From: Gibbula magus
Taxonomy: Eukaryota > Mollusca > Gastropoda > Trochida > Trochidae
Assembly: GCA_936450465.1 (NCBI GenBank)
Contig: OW388296.1
Location: forward strand, 42,140,448 to 42,204,447
Direction: 5' to 3'
DNA length: 64,000 nucleotides
In this document: positions 57,830-64,000 of the stretch, piece after piece
Layout of the letters: each line of letters begins with the position of its first letter
How positions within the stretch are numbered: the stretch's first letter is position 1
The notes under the pieces: model-generated
The model's input: the letters and a program-made list of their open reading frames with translations, nothing else
Database searches by the model: none
Told to the model about the DNA's origin: nothing
Position numbers and translations under genes: made by a program

Positions 57830-58735
57830 CTCATGTCATAACTTTTGGTAGAGTCAATATACGTTTCTGTCGACGGTCACCTCTCGACCAATCAGATCAG
57901 ATGGAAAATATGCTTACATAATAATAGTTTGTATGTACATAATTTGTATGGCCACTTCTCTCTCTTATTTTGGATCTTCTATGGTAAAAACAAGTGTAAA
58001 GTTAATTTTAATTTCGTGGAGATGAATGTTGAAGCTGGAAGTTTGTTTTCAGTTTTGGGTGACCACTTCTTGCAATAAAAGTTATAGATACACATGTTTT
58101 TATTCTGATTTTGTATTCTTATTGGAAATATAAGTATACATGAAGACCGTCATATTCCTTTTTTATACCCCCATCACACCAAACCCGTTCTCACTACGTT
58201 CTTGTTTTTTTTGGAAAACGGGCTTGAACTGTGCTCGAACTGTGCACAAACGGAGTGGACGTAATGGCAACTGTTTACAAACTTTATGGACGGGCTCGAA
58301 CTGGTTAAGAACGGAATGGTGCTCCAGAACGTTGAACATGTCCAACGTTCTCCCCGTTCTAAATTTGGACGGAGTAGGAACGTAGTAAAAACGGGATTGC
58401 CGTACTAAGAACGGAATTGCCGTATTGCGAACCTACTAAGGACGAGTAAGAACGTTGTGCAGTCGGGACGCGATTGCAATACGTTTGTGCACAGTTTCCA
58501 CCCAGTCCATGACGTCCTCAGTCAGATCGAACTCGACCGCAGTACGACCATAGTCAGTTGCTCTAACGTCCAAATATGTGTAAATAAATTAAATTGTTTC
58601 GATTGAGTTCTTAGTACGTTCCTACACAGTTATAAAAGTTCGCATTAGGTTGTCATTGCGTTCTACTCGTTGTTAGTACGTTTGCGAAATCTCTACACAG
58701 TTCTTACGACGTTGGCAGTACGATGCGAATGAACT

Positions 58736-58749
58736 GGTATAAATACAGG
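58736..58749 (+). promoter_or_regulatory. TATA box inside the 1.3-kb transposon, rightward
   Basis: GGTATAAATACAGG is a near-ideal TATA element, about 45 bp before an ATG at 58798. The frame from that ATG is short and unrecognised. It mirrors the leftward TATA box at 59096-59110. Confidence 0.4.
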
Positions 58750-58815
58750 CGTGTTAATACGTTTATCACTTTGGTTATATTAATGACCAGAGAACCATGA
58801 ACAGAGTTACTGCTC

Positions 58816-59040
58816 TCAGTATGTTGAATGTAGGGTTTGTTTGCTTTTCTGACTCTGATCGGTCTCAGACATGTTAGTCTCAGACTGTGTCACAGAAGAT
58901 TCCGAAGGTGCAGGGGATACTGCTCTCTCGGGAACAGAAGACTCGGTCGCTATGACTTCTACAGGGGTTGAAGATATTGTATTTGGTTTTCTTTGAACCA
59001 TCTTCTTCTGAATACACTTCTTGTTCTTCCTGGGAGGCAT
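58816..59040 (-). CDS. Small lysine- and serine-rich protein inside a DNA transposon
   Basis: 74 residues beginning MPPRKNKKCIQKKMVQRKP, a basic N-terminus, followed by a low-complexity Ser/Thr/Glu/Pro stretch and a Lys-rich end. I do not recognise a domain. The start is the first ATG after a TATA element about 60 bp upstream on the same strand. The frame lies centrally between the transposon's subterminal repeats. It could be the N-terminal part of an accessory DNA-binding protein or transposase whose remainder was lost by internal deletion, or a chance frame. The TATA spacing and central position favour a former gene of the element. Confidence 0.4.
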   Translation of the reverse strand: MPPRKNKKCIQKKMVQRKPNTISSTPVEVIATESSVPERAVSPAPSESSVTQSETNMSETDQSQKSKQTLHSTY

Positions 59041-59095
59041 GATGTTTTCACCTTGAAGTTCAGAACGGCAATGAGAACGGACAAGAACTTTCTGG

Positions 59096-59110
59096 GTATT
59101 TATAAAAAAC
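59096..59110 (-). promoter_or_regulatory. TATA box for the minus-strand frame 58816-59040
   Basis: Read on the minus strand, TTTTTTATAAATACC lies about 60 bp before the ATG, leaving room for a TSS about 30 bp downstream and a short leader. Confidence 0.45.
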
Positions 59111-59493
59111 GAGGCAGGACGTGACGAGCACGCACTGAGAACGGAATGAGGACGGAGTGAAAACGGAGAGAACTGTCTTAAAACGAGTTAGAACGGTATT
59201 GTGCGTATTAAGAACGAGATAGGTCTAGTCAAGAACGACTTAGGACGGAATTGGACTGGCTGAGAACGTTGTGAAATCGAGGTGAACGGTCAATATTATA
59301 CAATCTAAACGTGGTACCAACTGTCTGAGAACGGCGTAAAGACTAGATGGACGTTCTGAAAACTGTTTGTGAAGGTACTGGGGTCGTTGTTTGATATACA
59401 GGAAACAAAAGTTGCTCGTTTCTATCCCGTTCGAGGCCGTTCTACAATATTTTTTGGACGGAGTAGAACGTAGTGAGAACTACCTTGGTGTGA

Positions 59494-59850
59494 CTCAGGC
59501 ATTAGGAATTGATTCAGTTACATAACACTTGACATTTCTTAAATTCCCAAATTCCCAGCTGAGAGGGAGGTGACATACTAGCGACGTATATGTCAGCTTG
59601 TATTAGACTAGGGTCATAATTAGGAGATAAACATACTGTGTTTGAAAATCAGAGACATGATATACTGGATTGATAGCGAGTAAATTCCCAATTGAAACCG
59701 AACGCGTATATATTGGCAGATTAGAGATATGTAGGCTATGAAACCAAACGGAACAATGGATACTTCTTCTGCTTCACAGAATAGTTATCCAACTGTTGAA
59801 ATGTGAAATGTTCCAACTACTAGAATATGTAGTCACAAGCAAATTAATTT
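59494..59850. other. Unassigned DNA
   Basis: No repeat or coding signal recognised. Confidence 0.4.
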
Positions 59851-60120
59851 TGCTGATAGCGTAGTAGTTAGCGCGTTCGGCTTCGAATCAATAGGTCCGG
59901 GGATCGAATCACAGTATCTGCAGTAGAGAATTGTTCTACATGCAATAATGTTTGGGTGCAATGGATTTCTGAGCGTAGTATCATGGTTTGCTATGTCAGC
60001 CGATGCTCGCGAGTTTCACCGCAATGCATAAAAACAATTGCATTGTGGACATTCACCCTGCAATAATACTGATATAAGTGAAATAATCTTGAAAGCTGCG
60101 TTAAACCTCAAATCACCTCG
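59851..60120 (+). mobile_element. tRNA-derived SINE, diverged
   Basis: The head TGATAGCGTAGTAGTTAGCG and TCCGGGGATCGAATC keep a decayed A and B box. The body has small deletions relative to 46171-46489, ending GCTGCGTTAAACCTC and AATCACCTCG. One of the oldest copies by divergence. Confidence 0.88.
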
Positions 60121-60824
60121 CTGATTAAATGGTGCGATCTTGATCTGGATAACGCCCTGGAATGAAGCCAGAATGTCTCTATTTGGATGTTTACACTCTT
60201 GTCAGTTTTGCCTTCCAGAAACAACTGGCGAGGGTGGTATGTCAATTTGATGGATGGACTGTTATGCATGTTCCCGAATCCTTTATACATTAATACAACC
60301 TCTTCACTGGTCGTGGTCAAATTCCGAAGATGCTGGGACATTCGATCGATATCATGTCACATCAATTTAATCAAAGCTGATTTTCCTTTCGAACATGATA
60401 GTCACATGGCAGCTTTGTAATGTTTGTAAATCTGGAGGAACTATACACTTGCAGAGTCTCTCTTTGTGCAACTGTTTTTATATCTTCGTTTCAATGGAAC
60501 AAGTGATAAGGACAAGTGCTATCAATTCCACAAATGCAATATATACTGACGTTAAAAAAGGCCCCCTTTTCAAAAATTGGTATATTGCCACGAACTTTTA
60601 AAAACTGCCTGATCTCACGTATCCTCAAAACTTCATACATTATAATTATTTTTGTATGGTTTTACTCTTTGTATGATCGAAAGAAAATACATGAAATATT
60701 CTATACCACTGTATTGGGAGTATTTGCTGCTTTTACAACCCTTCAAACGCATGTATGCATAAATCACTACCATTTTCACATGTATAGGGATCATAATCTT
60801 AACACGGTCGTTCAATGCAACGAA
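60121..60824. other. Unassigned DNA
   Basis: Overlapping frames of 68-106 codons occur on both strands, without recognisable domains. Confidence 0.4.
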
Positions 60825-61110
60825 GGGGCGGGATAGCTCAGTGGTTAGCGCGTTCGGCTTCGGATGAAGAGGTCCGGGGTTCGAATCCCGCCAGGGGCAC
60901 GGCAACTTTGTCTGCAGTAGAGAACTATTTACACGCAGTAAGGTTTGGGTGCAATACTACAATGAATTTCAGCGTAGTACCAACCATGGTTCGCTAGTTC
61001 CAGATGCTCGCAGGTTTCACCGCAATGCATAGCCACATGGCGTTACGGTCTTTCTCCCTGCCATAATACTAGCAGCCGCGATACTCTTGAGAAAGCGTTA
61101 AACCCTCAAC
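60825..61110 (+). mobile_element. tRNA-derived SINE with intact head and shortened tail
   Basis: GGGGCGGGATAGCTCAGTGG and GGGGTTCGAATCCCG are intact A- and B-box regions. The tail is abbreviated (GAAAGCGTTAAACCCTC) and lacks the CTCACC run. No target duplication was found. Confidence 0.93.
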
Positions 61111-61311
61111 TATTTGTCATACACCAACACTCATTCCTACTTCTATTAATCTACTTAAAGCATGTCAGTCATCTGCAACTCGCTTATCCAGTGACTGAAA
61201 TCTACTCTATGCAGTCCACTATGCAATCAATTTATTCCTTACATCTGCATACAAAAGGTTTGTTCAACTACGTGTGTTTCTTAGTGCAAATATCATGTAA
61301 AATGGGATGTC

Positions 61312-61650
61312 TTTAAAGGGGCAGTAGCACATTTTGTTCGAATTTTCTTTTTTCAATTTTCCCATTTATGATGATAGTTCATGTCATGTATACGTATATA
61401 CATTTCAGAGGGTAAAACATCTTAATACACAAACCAATTATCCGCAGTGGTAATAACCGTGTTGCGTTTAAAGCAAAAATTGCATGGTGGCCATTTTATT
61501 GTGAACACATTTTATTATTTCGATTAACAAAAACGATTCCTATGACTCACTCATTTTTTAACTTGATTTTCCCAAGACAGAAGGGTGTTTTACTATCTTT
61601 AAATACATTTCATCGACAAATTTGAGCAAAAAAAGTGCTACTGTTTTACA
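61312..61650. mobile_element. MITE of the GGGGCAGTAGCACG family, right end decayed
   Basis: Starts TTTAAAGGGGCAGTAGCACA. The interior is collinear with 62171-62521 (GGCCATTTTATTGTGAACAC, AACTTGATTTTCC). The right end keeps only AAGTGCTACTG before unrelated sequence. Confidence 0.85.
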
Positions 61651-61675
61651 GCTATTTGAAGTGACCAGGGTTCCG

Positions 61676-61945
61676 TTCCATAACAGCGATTGCTCAATGT
61701 AGCGCTTAAGTATCGCTCATTCTCTTTTGAACGACATGGCATCCGTTCCATAACAGCGAGCGCTTATTGATCGCTCAATGTAGCGCTCAAGTAGCGCTCA
61801 AGTAGCGCTCCTTCTCTCTTGAACGACACGGTGCATGTCCTCGAAGTTTGCTCGCCCTGCTACGTAGCGCTACATTGAGCAATCGCGTTCAAGAGAGGTT
61901 AAAAAGTAATCGCTAATTGAGCGATTACTTTGAAACCTCTCTTGA
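61676..61945. repeat. Composite inverted-repeat module built on CAATGTAGCGCT
   Basis: A 21-bp sequence at 61686-61706 (core TGCTCAATGTAGCGCT) is exactly inverted at 61866-61886. A third partial copy is at about 61770. CCGTTCCATAACAGCGA is directly repeated (about 61672 and 61742), and CAAGTAGCGCT is repeated twice. A separate hairpin, AGTAATCGCT, AATTG, AGCGATTACT, lies at 61905-61929, flanked by inverted GTTCAAGAGAGGTT and AACCTCTCTTGAAC. Confidence 0.85.
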
Positions 61946-62170
61946 ACAAGGCCCAGGTGTCAAACATTCCAAAACTACAGTTTATATTTTCTCCTGCACA
62001 ATATCCAGTAAGAGATCAACTGCGTCAAACATTTACAATGTATTCCTCTTAATCTCCTTCAATGTACTTTTGATGATTTGTTTCTCATTTAATCGCCATG
62101 GAAACGTTTAATTAAAAATTAAGGACTTTTAAAAAACATCTTTTTCATTATGTAAAGTACCAACCCTTGC

Positions 62171-62521
62171 TTAAAGGGGCAGTAGCACGTTTTTTGCAAA
62201 TTTTATTTTTTCAAATTTCTCATTTATAATGATAGTTTATGTCATTCATATTTACTTTTCAGAGTAAAACATCTTATTACACAAACCAATTATCCGTAGT
62301 GGTAATAACGATGTTGCGTATAAAGCAAAACTTGCATGGCGGCCATTTTATTGTGAACACAATTTATTAAATTGAATGACAAAAATGATTATCATGGCTT
62401 TACGGAACCATGTAAACTCATTTTTTAACTTGATTTTCCGAAGAGAGAAGGGTGTTTTTCTATTAGTGAGATTATTTTTCAAATACATTTCATCAACTTA
62501 TTTCTGCTACTGCCCCTTTAA
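62171..62521. mobile_element. 351-bp MITE, best copy of the GGGGCAGTAGCACG family
   Basis: Begins TTAAAGGGGCAGTAGCACGT and ends GCTACTGCCCCTTTAA. TTAA at both extremities suggests a TTAA target duplication, as in piggyBac or Kolobok elements, although part of it may belong to the inverted repeat. No frame encodes a transposase. Other members lie at 2884, 15214, 19579, 22278, 51560 and 61312. Confidence 0.9.
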
Positions 62522-62910
62522 CATCACATGGTATGTTTGAGAACGGTTATTGTGTAAATTGAAAAATATCCTTCTTTGTCATTGTAATTGATGTAATTAA
62601 TTAGACGTCACAATCAAAACATGATATTTGCACTAAGGTACACACGTAGGTGAACACACTTTTGGGATGCAGCTGTATATTCCTGATGCACCTAACCCAA
62701 TGAAGTCAAATACATTGTTATTGACATTGAGATGACCGATGATATGATCACCCATGCCAATCCACTCTTAATCAACTTTACAAACCGACTCCGCTTTCTG
62801 GAGTTGAGGGGTCACGTTCTCTCAATCATAATTCTATCCAACAAATATCACGAAGTTGATTCCTGGTATCTGAAATCCTGGCACTGGCCCTGAGATTGAG
62901 GCAAGGGATA

Positions 62911-63458
62911 TCATGTGATATCACACAGACGTGACCTATCAATGATCAGGGGCTTATCTGGTCTATGAGATCGTTGCACTCTGTAAGATTAAATGATGGA
63001 ATATTTTTAGTGAATTTTCCACTGCACAATATGTTCTTTATAACAATCTGGGAGAAACCTTGGATGCCTTTGGTATTGTTTCTGTACTGTTCTTGTCAGT
63101 TCAAGGGGAGAAAATATTCTTGTTCTCCTATATGATGTGATATCACACATGCATGACTTAACTGTGATCAGGGTCTTATCTGGTCTTTGAGATCGTTGCA
63201 CTCTCTATGATTAAATTGAGAAATACATATTTCTTTGTGAATGTTCTTCTGCACCATATTATTCTTTATAACAATGAGGTAAAATCTTTGATGTCTGTGA
63301 ATTGTTCTTGTCATTTCGCAGAGAATATAGTAGTTGTTCTCCTGCATGGTGATACCACACATGGGCGTTACCAATCTGTGATCCGGAACTTATCTGCTGT
63401 ACTCTCTAAGATTAAATGTTGGAAATGTATATATCTTTGTGAACGGTCAACTGCACCA
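62911..63458. repeat. Tandem repeat, three units of about 212-222 bp, interrupted by SINEs
   Basis: Unit markers GTGATATCACAC (62915), GTGATATCACAC (63137) and GTGATACCACAC (63349) are followed in each unit by CTGTGATCAGGG-like sequence, CTTATCTG, AAGATTAAAT and CTGCACCA. The third unit is cut at CTGCACCA by the SINE starting at 63459. Confidence 0.88.
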
Positions 63459-63605
63459 GGGGCGGGAAAGCACAGAGGTTAGCACGTTCGGCTTTGGATC
63501 AAGAGGTCCGGTGTTCGAATCCCGCCAGGGGCTCGGCAACTTTGTCTTCTGAAGAGACCTGTTTATAGGCAATACAGTTTTCAGTGCGTGTTTCGCTGGT
63601 TCCAG
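63459..63605 (+). mobile_element. tRNA-derived SINE, 3'-truncated by the next SINE
   Basis: The head GGGGCGGGAAAGCACAGAGG and GGTGTTCGAATCCCGCC is intact, and the body is shortened to GGTTTCGCTGGTTCCAG-like sequence. The next SINE starts directly at 63606. Confidence 0.9.
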
Positions 63606-63922
63606 GGGGCGGGATAGCGCAGTGGTTAGCGCGTTGGCTTTGGAGCAAGAGGTCCGGAGTTCGAATCCCGCCAGGGGCACGGCAACTTTGTCTGCAGTAG
63701 AGAACTGTTCTACACGCAGTAAGGTTTGGGTACAATGCAACACTGAATTTCAGCGTAGTACCACCCATAGTTCGCTAGTTCCAGCCGATACTCGCAGGTT
63801 TCACCGCATTCTTCACCACATGGCGTTGCGGGCTTTCTCCCTGCCATAATACTAGCAGCCGCGATATAAGTGAAATACTGTTGAAAGCGGCGTTAAACCC
63901 CACTCACCTCACCACCTCACCT
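63606..63922 (+). mobile_element. tRNA-derived SINE, near full length
   Basis: GGGGCGGGATAGCGCAGTGG, GGAGTTCGAATCCCG, the full body and GCGGCGTTAAACCCC then CTCACCTCACC. It lies head-to-tail between two other SINE pieces. Confidence 0.95.
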
Positions 63923-63923
63923 T

Positions 63924-64000
63924 GCTAGTTCCAAATGTTGCTCTCAGGTTTCACTGCAATGCATAGTCTCCGTGGCGTTGCGTGCATTCTCCCTGCAATA
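63924..64000 (+). mobile_element. tRNA-derived SINE body, continues past the window
   Basis: TTGCTAGTTCCAAATGTTGC through GGCGTTGCGTGCATTCTCCC matches the second half of the SINE body. The head is missing and the tail lies beyond 64000. Confidence 0.85.

Larger units (their letters stand above)
58174..59493. mobile_element. 1.3-kb DNA transposon with TCACACCAA termini and GAACGG-rich subterminal zones
   Basis: The left end TCACACCAAACCCGTTCTCA and the right end, inverted, TCACACCAAGGTAGTTCTCA both continue CTACGTTCT. Both subterminal zones (58180-58735 and 59045-59480) are packed with GAACGG, GAACGT and their inverses, pointing inward as expected for binding sites of a transposon protein. 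A small minus-strand frame sits in the centre. No target duplication is visible. I lean toward a PIF/Harbinger-like element, but this is uncertain because no DDE nuclease frame is present. Confidence 0.8.

Noticed and set aside
63447..63768. Minus-strand frames with PLAGFELRTS/PGGIRTPDLL-like peptides, also at 60633-60905
   Set aside because: These are translations of SINE heads that commonly appear as spurious proteins. No gene context.

Overview
This 64 kb window looks like AT-rich, repeat-dominated nuclear DNA of an invertebrate. A marine mollusc, probably a gastropod, is the best guess. The guess rests on a tRNA-derived SINE family whose copies end in an AGCGGCGTTAAAC core and a CTCACCTCACC tail, and on a related short element with a CACTCACTC tail. 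I associate these with gastropod genomes from memory, so the taxon is inference. I see no complete cellular protein-coding gene, rRNA or functional tRNA. Most long open frames are by-products of tandem repeats. The only coding remnants I support are two decayed non-LTR retrotransposon pieces, a third 3' fragment, a small frame inside a DNA transposon, and one speculative promoter plus first exon (minus strand, about 7.1 kb).

Layout. 1-1659 is a 14-bp minisatellite with a 378-bp higher-order period. 1660-5300 and 13900-19385 are diverged copies (A and B) of one segment, each preceded by the 14-bp array. B carries a 0.8 kb TA-flanked transposon and about 1 kb of satellite-like sequence that A lacks. 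5.5-13.2 kb holds a reverse-transcriptase pseudogene, the possible first exon, a small tandem repeat, a strong 65-bp hairpin and a MITE. 19.5-25.4 kb holds several inverted-repeat elements. The largest is a 3.7 kb element (21650-25387) with 27-bp terminal inverted repeats, a perfect 5-bp target duplication and clusters of a 16-bp palindrome. 25.4-30.7 kb is mostly unassigned.

30.7-54.8 kb is a network of duplications built around a 9-bp minisatellite (CACGARCTR). A 4579-bp block is followed directly by a near-identical second copy, and each ends in a long 9-bp array. Further arrays lie at 45.7, 47.8, 50.6, 51.4, 54.1 and 54.6 kb, the last two in reverse orientation. Paralogous flanks give natural filled and empty sites for a SINE, a MITE and a LINE fragment. 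Between the arrays lie three tandem CRE-palindrome-plus-hairpin units (41.3-42.3 kb), a ~162-bp satellite (42.9-43.9 kb) and a 174-bp near-perfect palindrome (46.5 kb).

54.8-64 kb holds a 58-bp retroposed fragment with a 13-bp target duplication, a LINE 3' region with a (GAT)n tail, a 1.3 kb inverted-repeat element with a small TATA-driven frame, further MITEs, and a run of SINEs that continues past the right edge. I found no CRISPR array, operon or undescribed defence or metabolic system. The novelty here lies in mobile elements and repeat architecture.
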